Origin: an uncultured Methanomassiliicoccales archaeon
GTDB taxonomy: Archaea; Thermoplasmatota; Thermoplasmata; Methanomassiliicoccales; Methanomethylophilaceae
Assembly: GCA_959597175.1 (NCBI GenBank)
Contig: CAUFXM010000003.1
Coordinates: 124,001-188,000, forward strand
Direction of reading: 5' to 3'
DNA length: 64,000 nucleotides
The notes under the pieces are model-generated. The model was not told where the DNA came from. It searched no databases and saw only the letters and a program-made list of their open reading frames with translations. Positions 48,503 through 57,618 of this stretch are shown in pieces. How positions within the stretch are numbered: position 1 is the stretch's first letter; each line of letters begins with the position of its first letter. The position numbers and the translations under genes were made by a program.

Positions 48503-49464
48503 AGTCCGGTACCTCCCATGAGATACGCCAGCGCGTCACCGATCATGATCCCACGGATGTTCCTCGAGACGCTGCTGCCCGAGCCCAGATCGACCTCGAC
48601 GACGTCCCTACCGTTCTCACCCAGGACCTCCATCATGCATTCCACGATCACCGGGACGAGACCTGGCTTTCCAGAACCCCTCAGGACCACCATCGCCAGA
48701 CCGGGCGCGTGGTCGTTCGGATCGGACCAGCCGACCAACTCGTTGTGGTCGAACTCCGGCAACTCCCCCGAGAATGCCAGACATGATGCCTGTCCAGCAA
48801 GGGACATCTTCCATCTGCGGGAGCATGCACGGGTGTCCGACGTGCTGTATACGGCCACGATCCTGCCCTTGAGGGCCCTGGCCAAGGACTCTGCACTGCG
48901 GACGCACTCGTCCCTGTTTCCTTCCAATGCGCGGAGGTCATGCAACAGGGCGTCGGCGGCATCGAACGCCCCGGACCCCTGGACTATGGAGGCCAGGGCG
49001 CCGAGAACGAAACCTGTCGCACTCTGGGATGTCATGCGAGAGGGGATGTCGACGTTCAAGGCCCCATCGTTTCCGCACCTGGATGCCAGCTCCCCCCCGG
49101 AAGTCAGACAGACTATGCCCGCCCCCCTCCTGCGGAGCTCCTCGTACACATCCAGCATCTGCGGACAGTCGCCCTCGTACGAGATTATGATTCCGAGAGT
49201 TCCAGGCCCGACCCATCCCGGGACACGCCCATCGCATACCATGGGCACGGGCACATCCGAGATCTCGTCCGACATGTCGGACAACACATCGCCCGCCACG
49301 GACGCCTGGTCGATGCCGAAGATGCATACCGAATCCGCCTTGGGGGCACCGGACACGGCCCCGATACCATGCATCGCGAGCTCTGGAAAACGCATCGCCT
49401 GCTCGAACGGGGACATGTCAGAAACATCGCGTCCCCCCACCTTGACCTCTGACTCGCATCCCAA
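48499..49464 (-). CDS. SIS protein, degenerate PGI/PMI-like, subunit B
   Basis: This 321-residue paralogue of the next gene has lost the substrate loops: GGSA is FGIDQAS (49-55), SYSGNT is SYEGDC (95-100), and NEN is AGQ (223-225). The C-terminal D-P-x-x-V...K segment is absent because the protein stops at LMGGTGL. Yet LPEFDHNELVGW (235-246) with His240 is intact, exactly what subunit A lacks. It overlaps subunit A by ATGA (48502-48499). A TATA-like GATATTAAAC lies at 49505-49514. It is unlikely to be active alone. Confidence 0.78.
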   Translation of the reverse strand: MGCESEVKVGGRDVSDMSPFEQAMRFPELAMHGIGAVSGAPKADSVCIFGIDQASVAGDVLSDMSDEISDVPVPMVCDGRVPGWVGPGTLGIIISYEGDCPQMLDVYEELRRRGAGIVCLTSGGELASRCGNDGALNVDIPSRMTSQSATGFVLGALASIVQGSGAFDAADALLHDLRALEGNRDECVRSAESLARALKGRIVAVYSTSDTRACSRRWKMSLAGQASCLAFSGELPEFDHNELVGWSDPNDHAPGLAMVVLRGSGKPGLVPVIVECMMEVLGENGRDVVEVDLGSGSSVSRNIRGIMIGDALAYLMGGTGL

Positions 49465-49543
49465 CTAGAAGTCCTCCGGGCTCTGATGGGGAAAACCAGG
49501 TCATGATATTAAACCACCGCAGAGATTCGACGGGATATTCGGT

Positions 49544-51109
49544 TCACCCGAGCCTCTCGAAAACCTTCCTGATCGGGCCGGGGAGGCAGGAGTTGACAAC
49601 GTCCCTCTCGTCCTTGTGCAGAGCGAAGCGATACACCAGGAACCCGTGGACCGCCAGCAGGATGACCCCGAGAAGGATCATCCAGATCCATGATACTGGA
49701 ACATCCAGGAACATGTCGAGCACGTAGTAGAAAACGAGAAGACCGAAGTACGAGACGAATCCGTACGCCAGGGACTTGTGAAGGTCGAACGTTCCCATGC
49801 CTGAGATGCGTCCGATGTACCAGGGGTTGACTATGCAGTTCTTGACGAACATCGTGATCGACCATGTGAGCCCGACGCCCACGAGACCCAGATCCGTGAA
49901 CTGGATGACCGCGACCGTGAGGATCACGTTGATCACACCGAAGATGAATGTGATGATCCCCGGGACCTTCACCTTAAGATAGACCATGGTGAGCGGGTAC
50001 GCCGGGGAAATCGCACCGATTCCTATCATGACGAACATGGTGGCCCAGACCACATCGGTCAGGAACGCGTAGTCCGCACCGACCCACAGCGTCAGTATGG
50101 GGGCCGAGAACACGCAAAGGAACGCGATTGGCATGGACATCACCAATCCTACCACCTTCACCGCCATGCGGCTGACGCGTCCCATCACCTCCATCCTGCC
50201 TTCGGCGAACAGGCCGTAGATGATGGGGGCGAATATCGACGCCAGCGTGTCAACCAACGACGATACGGCGCTAATCACCGTGACGATGACCCCGAAGTAG
50301 CCTCCAGCCTCGGCACCCATAAGCACGTTGACCAACAGGAGGGATGTCTGGATGAAGAGCAGGTTACCAAGCGAGTTTATCAGCGACCATCCGCCCACCG
50401 ACAGCATCTCCCCGAGACGGCCGCGGTCGAACTGCCTGCGGCTCACCTTCAACTCCGGACAGACGTGTCTGGCCATCAGGAACCCGAAAACCGCATAGAC
50501 CACGGCCGCGATGAAATAGGCCAGACCCACGTACTCGACGGACTTGGAGACGAAGGTGAAGAAGAGGACGATGAGCGCGATCTGGAGGACAACCTGGGTG
50601 ATCTTGACGATGTTCATCAGATCGATGCGGTTTCTCGAGTACATCACCGTGATGAAGTTGTTGCTCCAGATGCTTATCAGCACGGCGGACAGGATGAACA
50701 CGAACATCAGCTGGACCGATATTACCGTGTTCGTAGCGATGTCGAAGATCGATGGCGCCAACAGCGAGATCAGAACGATGATGGGTATGGCCGCCAGCAC
50801 TATGCCGGTGAACCCCATAACAGCGGTGTTGAACGTCCGCTTCGCGGACGTCATGTCCGAGCCCATGTCGATGGTTAGGTAACGGGACACGGTACTCGTC
50901 AACGAGTCGGAGATCAGGGTTATGTAGCTGGTGATGGACGTCGCGACGGGGATGATGGCGTATGCCGCGACCCCCAGCTCGCTGGTGTAATACGGAACGA
51001 GGACGAGACCCATCACGAAGTTCACGAGCATGAACGCAACGTTGGACACCACGTTCGGGAGGATGCGCCTGCTCACCCCCGCCTCCAGCAATGCACCGTC
51101 CCCGCTCAT
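49544..51109 (-). CDS. Oligosaccharide flippase (Wzx/MOP superfamily)
   Basis: This 521-residue membrane protein has about 14 helices. The MOP/RfbX pattern is visible: NVVSNVAFMLVNFVMGLVLV with PYYTSELGVAAYAII at the start, TSTVSRYLTID, and GGWSLINSLGNLLFIQTSLL at the second half start. It should flip a polyprenyl-linked oligosaccharide to the outer face. It overlaps the surface-protein gene upstream (ATGA, 51109), and is last in a four-gene operon GT2, GT-C, surface protein, flippase. That context strongly supports a glycan-export role. Confidence 0.9.
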   Translation of the reverse strand: MSGDGALLEAGVSRRILPNVVSNVAFMLVNFVMGLVLVPYYTSELGVAAYAIIPVATSITSYITLISDSLTSTVSRYLTIDMGSDMTSAKRTFNTAVMGFTGIVLAAIPIIVLISLLAPSIFDIATNTVISVQLMFVFILSAVLISIWSNNFITVMYSRNRIDLMNIVKITQVVLQIALIVLFFTFVSKSVEYVGLAYFIAAVVYAVFGFLMARHVCPELKVSRRQFDRGRLGEMLSVGGWSLINSLGNLLFIQTSLLLVNVLMGAEAGGYFGVIVTVISAVSSLVDTLASIFAPIIYGLFAEGRMEVMGRVSRMAVKVVGLVMSMPIAFLCVFSAPILTLWVGADYAFLTDVVWATMFVMIGIGAISPAYPLTMVYLKVKVPGIITFIFGVINVILTVAVIQFTDLGLVGVGLTWSITMFVKNCIVNPWYIGRISGMGTFDLHKSLAYGFVSYFGLLVFYYVLDMFLDVPVSWIWMILLGVILLAVHGFLVYRFALHKDERDVVNSCLPGPIRKVFERLG

Positions 51110-52182
51110 GTGAAGCGCCTCAGCGGTTCAGCCCCATGGATGTAATATGTATTTCCATATGTGCCGAGCAGTGACCCGTACATCACGAAGACCGTCGCAT
51201 TGTCATGCGGCCCTATCCCCAGATCCACAGTCATGCTGCCGGATCCCTTCTGGGCGTTCTCCAGAAGCAGGACCTGGGAATCGTAACAGAGACCGGAGAA
51301 GAAGACCTTCAGAATGTTGGAGTGGGTAGTCTGCATATCGCTTGGAGGGAAGGCCCCGCCGAATATGCACAATTGCCCCGTACCCCCGACATACCTGGAC
51401 AGGGCGATGCTGTTGTACCCGTCCTTCTCATAGCCGATGAACAGGGAGTCGGGAACCTCGCTGCTGACCCCGTAATTGCAACTGTCGTAGTAAACGTTGA
51501 GGGCCTCTCCCAGATAACGGTCGGACGAGTGTTCCTGGGCCAGGTCGCTGGCCTCCTGGGTCCTGATCGACCCCGATATTCCGAAGAACCTCTCCCCGGG
51601 ATCGTCAGTCACCAGCTCGAAAGTTACGTCGGATGACCTCTCATGGCCCACGAACATCCCTATCGGGGCACCTGACCAGTACACGAACCCCCCGGCCGAC
51701 AGCCAGCTCTGGAACAGATTGTCGTCCTCCGGACCGTAGACGGTGTCTGGAAGGATGCCCGTGAGGATTATCACCGCGGTCTGGGACGCGGTTCCGTTGT
51801 AGACGCTCCCCGCCATCATGTCCCTCAGCCCCTCGGCGTCTATCAGTACGTAGTCCGTGTAATTGTACACCTCGAACTCCGCCTGCATCTTTCCTATCCA
51901 GTAGTCCAGGTACGAGTCCTCGATGAAGGAGGCATAATCGAAATCCCTGTAGATGTACAGATGACGGGGTTCGCTGTTGGCTTCGGACTCGGTGACGAGA
52001 ACGGTGTACTCGGTGGAGTAGTTGGTGTCCAGAACGATGTTGTACCCATCGTCATCCAATGTAATCTCCGAGTCGGAGACGTACGTGCCGGGACCGTAAA
52101 CGATGAACTCGCCGACCAGCAGCACCGCCACAACGACGACGGCGATGACGATGGCGCCCTCGGGCCTTCTCACGGGCTTCAT
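51106..52182 (-). CDS. Single-pass extracellular protein, GT-C partner, copy 2
   Basis: This 358-residue paralogue of 31721-32767 has a membrane anchor at about 10-30 (IVIAVVVVAVLLVGEFIVYG) and an extracellular domain with VIILTGILPDTVYGPEDDNL, SWLSAGGFVYWSGAPIGMF and GGTGQLCIFGGAFPPSDM. It carries several N-x-S/T sites (for example NYST, NYTD, YNGTAS). The best guess is a Rossmann-like, ThuA-type fold without visible catalytic residues. It starts inside the 3' end of the GT-C gene and is coupled to the flippase. The function is unknown. Confidence 0.7.
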   Translation of the reverse strand: MKPVRRPEGAIVIAVVVVAVLLVGEFIVYGPGTYVSDSEITLDDDGYNIVLDTNYSTEYTVLVTESEANSEPRHLYIYRDFDYASFIEDSYLDYWIGKMQAEFEVYNYTDYVLIDAEGLRDMMAGSVYNGTASQTAVIILTGILPDTVYGPEDDNLFQSWLSAGGFVYWSGAPIGMFVGHERSSDVTFELVTDDPGERFFGISGSIRTQEASDLAQEHSSDRYLGEALNVYYDSCNYGVSSEVPDSLFIGYEKDGYNSIALSRYVGGTGQLCIFGGAFPPSDMQTTHSNILKVFFSGLCYDSQVLLLENAQKGSGSMTVDLGIGPHDNATVFVMYGSLLGTYGNTYYIHGAEPLRRFT

Positions 52183-53524
52183 CCCTCCTATAAAGATAGT
52201 ACACGACCGCCATCATCATCGCCATGATGATGACCTGGACGACCTGTCTGGAGCTGTCATAGGTGTATCCTCCCAATATGTCGGTGCTGAGGTTGAACGA
52301 CAGGAGGTGATCGATGACCCAGTCCGGGGATATCAGGTCCGTGTAGACGGACAGGGGCATGAGGAGCGAGAAGTTGTGCGACAGCAACAGATACGCCACA
52401 GACGGTATTGATATCGCAAACATAATCGCCATCGACGTCTTCGTCCCCCATCTGGGCAGCATCATGGCTATGAGCATCACAAGGACCAGGTAGTAGCACT
52501 GCTGGGACACCGGCCAGAGGAACACCGCGATCATCGTGATGACCGCGTACTTCACGAACTTGTCCAGGTCCCTTGTCCCATCCCTGTAGTACTTCCCGGC
52601 GAATATGAGCGCCACTGCGATTATCACCGGTTGCAGCCAGATGAAGATCTGTGAACTGAAGCTTGTGATCAGATGCAGGACGTATTCCGATCCACCTTCC
52701 GCCGCATTCTCTGCCGACTCGATGCGTCCTGTGAGGAATGTCAGGGCATCCGAGAACTCCCCGTTCAGCAGCACCGGCAGGAATATGATCATGAACGCTC
52801 CGGCGAATCCCCCCACGGTCAGCGCGAAGCTGTTGACCTTGCCCCTGAGGTCGAACTTCCCCAGCAGGAAGTACACCAGGATCAGCGGCACCAGATAGAA
52901 CGCGAACGGCTTCACCATCCCCGCCATCAGCATCATCGCCCCGGCGATGAACGGCCTGTCGCGGATCATAGCCAGGATGCACAGGGCCAGGAAGAGGACC
53001 TCGATCGTATCGAAGATCAGGTACATCGATGAACTGTAGATCACGAGGGGACACAGGAACCACAGGGTGAACGCGATGTTCGCCTTCCTCTCGTCATGGC
53101 ACATCTCCATGACGATGGTGCGTATCACGAAGGCTACCGCCAGATCGAAGAGGAACAGAACGACCTTGAGCAGCATGGCAAACCCGGGCTCGATCATCAC
53201 GGAGTTGTAGTAGCTCACCCTGAACCCGTCGAGGAACAGGAACTCGTCGAACTGGTTGGCCAGCGATGACCCTCCGAACGACAGGTAAATCTTTGACAGG
53301 AACGCCAGCAGATACCCCCATATCGGGGCGTAGTAGTTGTCAGGACGATCGTAGAGGGTCTCCCCCGAGATCACCGTCTCGGCTATCTTCGCCCAGTTGC
53401 CGGAGTCGTACGGGAACGTGAAGAACAAGCCCAGGACCAGCCTGATGGCCAGACCGGACACAATGATCCAGAAGAGGTAGGACGAGCACGCGCGCGACAA
53501 CGGACTGCGGAGGTCGAACCTCAA
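52052..53524 (-). CDS. GT-C-type membrane glycosyltransferase, copy 3, with odd tail
   Basis: This 490-residue paralogue of 30340 and 32772 has TFPYDSGNWAKIAETVISGE, then LYDRPDNYYAPIWGYLLAF, K-x-F-x-F-Y-x-x-P in MAGMVKPFAFYLVPLILV, and VSQQCYYLVLVMLIAM. The last helix ends near VVYYLYRRDE. The frame then runs 43 more codons across the start of the next gene, giving an Arg/Gly/His-rich tail (KARGRHRHRRRRCGG) absent in the paralogues. This tail is the antisense-free shadow of the next gene's frame, so a stop was probably lost or shifted. ATG 53524 overlaps the GT2 stop. Confidence 0.75.
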   Translation of the reverse strand: MRFDLRSPLSRACSSYLFWIIVSGLAIRLVLGLFFTFPYDSGNWAKIAETVISGETLYDRPDNYYAPIWGYLLAFLSKIYLSFGGSSLANQFDEFLFLDGFRVSYYNSVMIEPGFAMLLKVVLFLFDLAVAFVIRTIVMEMCHDERKANIAFTLWFLCPLVIYSSSMYLIFDTIEVLFLALCILAMIRDRPFIAGAMMLMAGMVKPFAFYLVPLILVYFLLGKFDLRGKVNSFALTVGGFAGAFMIIFLPVLLNGEFSDALTFLTGRIESAENAAEGGSEYVLHLITSFSSQIFIWLQPVIIAVALIFAGKYYRDGTRDLDKFVKYAVITMIAVFLWPVSQQCYYLVLVMLIAMMLPRWGTKTSMAIMFAISIPSVAYLLLSHNFSLLMPLSVYTDLISPDWVIDHLLSFNLSTDILGGYTYDSSRQVVQVIIMAMMMAVVYYLYRRDEAREKARGRHRHRRRRCGGAAGRRVHRLRSRHVRLRLGDYIG

Positions 53525-54489
53525 TGTTCAGGCCCCCATGATCCGGTCCTCCTGTCCCATATCCAGTGAGTGAACGGATACAGAGCCAGATAGTATAGGG
53601 ACCTGGACCTGGAGAACACATTCATCTCCGTGGTCCTGTCCCCGATTTCCTGGAGCACCTGGTGAGCCACGGAACCATCGTAGACGCGTTTGTACTCCCT
53701 GTAGGGAACGAACGCCATCTGACGCATAAGCCTCTCCAGCATCCTCACCTTGAAGCCTTCATAGGACTCGGGACGTCTCGAACGGATGAAATCCAGCGTG
53801 CTCCTCGCGGTGTCCTCCATCGCCCTGGCCTCCTTGGCCCTGTTGGCGCTGGTTGCCGACCCCCCGACCTTATAGTAGACGTACAACGGCTTCCCGTAGT
53901 AGCAGACGGTCTCCGACACTGCCAGAGACCGTATGGTTTGCTCCACGTCCTCCGCCGCCGGACGGTTGATGAAGAACGCGTCGCCCGAATCGAAAATCGA
54001 CGTCTTCTGGATACGCGACCAAGAGTACACAGGGAATCTGGTGAAGTCCGCCACGGCCTCTGACGCCGCCATCACCTCCGTCTTGAAGACCCCTGACGGC
54101 TCAGGCGGGACGGTGAGGTCCGTGAGCTGGATGTGGTTGCAGAACACCATGTCGGCACCTGTCTCCTCCTGGATGCGCACGAGTTCGCTGAGGAAGTCCG
54201 GATATGGGTGATCGTCGACGTCCAGGAACCATATCAGTTCACCCGCGGCCTCGCGAATCCCTATGTTCCTGGCACCTCCCAGGCGGTCGGAATCGTTCTG
54301 GATCACGATCCTGTATGATGGGAGACGGGGTGCGTATTTCTCGATGAGATCCACTGAATCGTCTGTGGTCTTTGAGTCGACGACGAATACTACCTCGAAG
54401 TCACGGTACAACTGTTCGGACAGACAGCCTATGCATTTCGGGATGTGCGTCGACCCGTTATACACCGCTACAGCTACAGTGACCTTCAC
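53521..54489 (-). CDS. GT2-family glycosyltransferase
   Basis: This 322-residue GT-A enzyme starts KVTVAVAVYNGSTHIPKCIG, then EVVFVVDSKTTDDSVDLIEK, a LGGARNIGIREAAGELIWFL segment, and DVDDHPYPDFL with the D-x-D. The E-D-V-E base region is PAAEDVEQTIRSL. It is similar to the enzyme at 56569. The start is GTG 54489: a TATA box 27 bases upstream leaves no room for longer in-frame starts, so the message is leaderless. It is first in the operon with GT-C, surface protein and flippase. Confidence 0.88.
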   Translation of the reverse strand: MKVTVAVAVYNGSTHIPKCIGCLSEQLYRDFEVVFVVDSKTTDDSVDLIEKYAPRLPSYRIVIQNDSDRLGGARNIGIREAAGELIWFLDVDDHPYPDFLSELVRIQEETGADMVFCNHIQLTDLTVPPEPSGVFKTEVMAASEAVADFTRFPVYSWSRIQKTSIFDSGDAFFINRPAAEDVEQTIRSLAVSETVCYYGKPLYVYYKVGGSATSANRAKEARAMEDTARSTLDFIRSRRPESYEGFKVRMLERLMRQMAFVPYREYKRVYDGSVAHQVLQEIGDRTTEMNVFSRSRSLYYLALYPFTHWIWDRRTGSWGPEH

Positions 54490-54511
54490 AGAACGTTGTG
54501 AAGTTGTCCCT

Positions 54512-54594
54512 CTTAATAAACAGATTGCAGTCTTGCTTTCAGAATCCATTTTTAGCTTGGCACGGATTGCCCCATCCACCAAGACAGGTTTATA
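54512..54594. promoter_or_regulatory. Divergent promoters, GT2 operon and kinase-epimerase pair
   Basis: CTTAATAAAC (54512-54521) is the minus-strand TATA centred 27 bases before GTG 54489. GGTTTATATCG (54585-54595) is a plus-strand TATA that would start transcription near 54615, about 30 bases before the kinase start. Confidence 0.55.
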
Positions 54595-54648
54595 TCGCGA
54601 AGATTATGGTCGAAGAACCGAAGCTCGGCAACGCCCAGCGTGATCGTC

Positions 54649-55629
54649 ATGATAATCTCCAAGACACCCCTAAGGATAAGCTTCTGCGGTGGCGGAAGCG
54701 ACATCGCATCATTCTACAGGAAACACGGCGGATGCGTCATCAGCACATCAATCGACAAGTACATCTACATCTCGTCGGTGAGATCGTTCAACCCGGACGT
54801 CACGCTCCTGAAGTACTCGGTGGTTGAGGAGACCCGCGACCTGTCTGACATAAGACATCCTGTGTTCAAGGCGATGTTGAACGAGTTCGACATGCCGGGA
54901 TATGAGATCAACAGCACGTCCGACATACCCGCCGGCACAGGGCTGGGATCGTCCAGCACGTTCACCGTCGGGTTGTCCAATCTCCTGAGGACCCGCAGAG
55001 GCGAGAACCCCGACAAGGAGACGCTGGCGAACGACGCGTGCAGGATCGAGATCGACGTGCTGGGGGAGCCCATCGGAAAGCAGGACCAGTACGCCGCGGC
55101 CTACGGCGGACTCAACTTCATCGAGTTCAACCCGGACGACAGCGTCAGCGTCTCGCCCGTCAGCATGACGAGGGAGTCCAAGGAGAAGCTGAACCGCAGG
55201 CTGATGATGCTCTACCTGGGAGGGACCCGCAGCGCGTCCGAGATCCTGAGGAAACAGAGCAGCAACATCTCATCCGGATCCGCAGAGAGCAACCAGATGA
55301 GGATGTGTGACCTTGCAAGAGAGCTGAGGGCGGAGCTGGAGGGGGGACGGCTGGACTCCATGGGCGAGATCCTGGACAAGGGATGGAAACTGAAACGCAC
55401 CCTGTCCTCCGGGATCACCAATCCCATGATCGACGAGGTCTACGAGACCGTGACATCCCACGGTGCTGTGGGCGGGAAGCTGCTGGGCGCAGGTGGCAAC
55501 GGGTTCATGCTCTTCTACGCCGACGAGTCCGCACAGGACGAGATCCTGAGGAATGTGCCGGGCAGATGGATGCCGTTCAGGTTCGACGATGCCGGCTCCA
55601 CCATAATATACAACGACGAGGGATTCTGA
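54649..55629 (+). CDS. GHMP sugar kinase, HddA-like, second copy
   Basis: This 326-residue GHMP kinase begins MIISKTPLRISFCGGGSDIA, with the ATP loop DIPAGTGLGSSSTFTVGLSN, and PIGKQDQYAAAYGGLNFIEF as in HddA, plus GGKLLGAGGNGFMLFYADE at the end. It differs clearly from the HddA at 37366 (for example G-G-G-S-D for G-G-G-T-D) and could act on a different sugar phosphate. GTG 54640 in frame would add three residues. It is followed after three bases by a sugar epimerase, so both likely modify the same sugar. Confidence 0.85.
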   Translation: MIISKTPLRISFCGGGSDIASFYRKHGGCVISTSIDKYIYISSVRSFNPDVTLLKYSVVEETRDLSDIRHPVFKAMLNEFDMPGYEINSTSDIPAGTGLGSSSTFTVGLSNLLRTRRGENPDKETLANDACRIEIDVLGEPIGKQDQYAAAYGGLNFIEFNPDDSVSVSPVSMTRESKEKLNRRLMMLYLGGTRSASEILRKQSSNISSGSAESNQMRMCDLARELRAELEGGRLDSMGEILDKGWKLKRTLSSGITNPMIDEVYETVTSHGAVGGKLLGAGGNGFMLFYADESAQDEILRNVPGRWMPFRFDDAGSTIIYNDEGF

Positions 55630-55632
55630 ATC

Positions 55633-56568
55633 ATGAAGGCGGTTGTTGCAGGAGGGGCCGGGTTCATCGGCAGTCAGCTGGTGGACAGGCTTCTGGACAA
55701 GGGATACGAGGTCCTCGCGGTGGACATGATACCCGTTGATAAGGCGAAGAACATAGCGCACCTCTCGGACAGGAGGGGCTTCGAGTACATGCCCATGGAT
55801 ATGAACACTGATGAGTTCATCGAGGTCTGCAAGGGGGCGGACGAGATGTACCACCTCGCCGCCAACTCTGACATCCGCAGCGGAGGGCAGGACCCCCATA
55901 TAGATTTCGACAACACGCTGTGCACGACCAGGTCCGCACTGGAGGCGGTCAGGACCAACGGCATCCCCAGGATGTTCTTCTCCTCCACATCCGCCGTGTA
56001 CGGGGACAAGAAGGGCAAGAAGCTGACGGAGGACGAGGGCGATCTGAGACCGATATCCTACTATGGGGCATCGAAGCTTGCGTCCGAGGCCCTGATCTCC
56101 GCCTATTCGTACATGTGCGGATTCGATTCTCTGATCTTCAGATTCCCCAACGTGGTCGGACCCAGGCTTACCCATGGCGTTATCTTCGACTTCATAGAGA
56201 AGCTGGAACGGGACCCCTCCCGCCTTGAGATACTCGGCGACGGGAGGCAGAACAAGCAGTATGTGTACTCCCAGGACCTGGTCGGGGGGATCTGCGACTT
56301 CATGTCCCACGGTTACAAGGGGTACAACGTATTCAACATCTCCACAGAGTCCTTCACCGATGTGAACACGATCGCGGACATAGTTTGCAAGGGCATGGGC
56401 CTCGATGATGTGAAGTACGAGTACACCGGCGGATCCTGCGGATGGAAGGGCGACGTCCCCTCCTTCGACTACGACATCTCGAAGGCGAGGTCCGAAGGAT
56501 GGACGTTCAGATACAACTCCACCCAGGCCGTCGAGGCCACCGTTTCCGCCGTGCTCTCGACGAGATGA
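55633..56568 (+). CDS. NAD-dependent nucleotide-sugar epimerase/dehydratase
   Basis: This 311-residue extended short-chain dehydrogenase has MKAVVAGGAGFIGSQLVDRL (Rossmann G-x-x-G-x-x-G), the active Tyr and Lys in YYGASKLASEAL, with SSTSAVYGDK before it. FRFPNVVGPRLTHGVIFDFI and ILGDGRQNKQYVYSQDLVGG resemble GalE/WbpP-like 4-epimerases. The substrate may be the NDP-heptose or NDP-hexose made by nearby enzymes. It ends where the convergent GT2 gene ends. Confidence 0.9.
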   Translation: MKAVVAGGAGFIGSQLVDRLLDKGYEVLAVDMIPVDKAKNIAHLSDRRGFEYMPMDMNTDEFIEVCKGADEMYHLAANSDIRSGGQDPHIDFDNTLCTTRSALEAVRTNGIPRMFFSSTSAVYGDKKGKKLTEDEGDLRPISYYGASKLASEALISAYSYMCGFDSLIFRFPNVVGPRLTHGVIFDFIEKLERDPSRLEILGDGRQNKQYVYSQDLVGGICDFMSHGYKGYNVFNISTESFTDVNTIADIVCKGMGLDDVKYEYTGGSCGWKGDVPSFDYDISKARSEGWTFRYNSTQAVEATVSAVLSTR

Positions 56569-57576
56569 TCACAGGTCCGGATCGCACAGGACGTCCTCCT
56601 TCATGGAGAACTTCCTGTCGCGGGCCCTCCTCCCGATGGAGTAGTACAGCGAGGGGCTGAACCTGAACAGTTGCACCTCGGCGTCGAAGGACGGCTGCTT
56701 CGCGGCGAGGAGCTCCTTCAGCTCCGGACGCTCCGCCAGCGCCATCGCCTGGGCCTTTGAGGCACGGGTCAGGCTGCGGATGACATGGCGTGCCATGTAC
56801 GCGCGATACAGGTCATAGCATTCCGGATGGGTCTCCCTGACCTCCTCGCCGAGGGTCCCGGACAGGGTCACGTCCCGCTCAGCAATGGCATCGTCGTTCG
56901 CGCCCCCGCACAGGGAACCGGCGTGCTGATAGTACACGTAGAGCGGCTTGTTGTAGTAGGCGACCTTGTCGGCGTGCATGAACGAACGGACGGTCTGGTC
57001 GAAGTCCTCGCAGTACCCCGTCTTGAAGTCGAGGCCGTTGTCCCGCAGGTAGGCCACCTCGAACACCTTGCTCCAAGGGCACGACGACAGCCTGCCCTTG
57101 CCCACCTCGTAGACCGCCTCCATCCCTGTGTAGACCCTCACCGAGTACTCGCCGTACGTCCTCTCCGGCAGCTCCCTGTCCGAGGAGTAGACGCTGTTGA
57201 ACGTGGAGACCTTCGCCCCGGTCTCCTCCATGATCCCCACCATCTCCTCCAGCAACGTGGGGTAGGGGCGGTCGTCCACATCCAGGAACCACACGTACCT
57301 GCCCGTCGCGGCACGGAGGCCCAGGTTCCTGGCGCCACCCATGCGGAGGTCGTCCTCCTGACGGATCACGCGGACCGCGTCCCATCCGTCCGATGCCCTG
57401 CGGATGGCGTCCTCGGTGCCGTCCGTGGTCTTGTGGTCCACGACGAAGAGGACCTCGATGTCCCCGAGGGTCTGCTCCCTCAGATGCCTGATGCACGATT
57501 CGACGAACTTCGCACCGTTGTAGACGGGTATGACCACGGAGACTGCCGGCAGACTGCTCACCTGTGATGTGAGCAT
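56569..57576 (-). CDS. GT2-family glycosyltransferase
   Basis: This 335-residue GT-A enzyme has AVSVVIPVYNGAKFVESCIR, EVLFVVDHKTTDGTEDAIRR, then MGGARNLGLRAATGRYVWFL and DVDDRPYPTLL with the D-x-D. YCEDFDQTVRSFMHADKVAY holds the base region. It is closely related to the enzyme at 53521, also sharing VDxKTTDxx and the C-terminal F-S-P-S-L-Y-Y-S/SRSLYYLAL. Both may add the same or related sugars. It is a single gene at the end of the glycan locus. Confidence 0.88.
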   Translation of the reverse strand: MLTSQVSSLPAVSVVIPVYNGAKFVESCIRHLREQTLGDIEVLFVVDHKTTDGTEDAIRRASDGWDAVRVIRQEDDLRMGGARNLGLRAATGRYVWFLDVDDRPYPTLLEEMVGIMEETGAKVSTFNSVYSSDRELPERTYGEYSVRVYTGMEAVYEVGKGRLSSCPWSKVFEVAYLRDNGLDFKTGYCEDFDQTVRSFMHADKVAYYNKPLYVYYQHAGSLCGGANDDAIAERDVTLSGTLGEEVRETHPECYDLYRAYMARHVIRSLTRASKAQAMALAERPELKELLAAKQPSFDAEVQLFRFSPSLYYSIGRRARDRKFSMKEDVLCDPDL

Positions 57577-57618
57577 GGGTTTGAAAATAAAAGGTTGGGG
57601 GTGTGACCCCCGGTGTTT

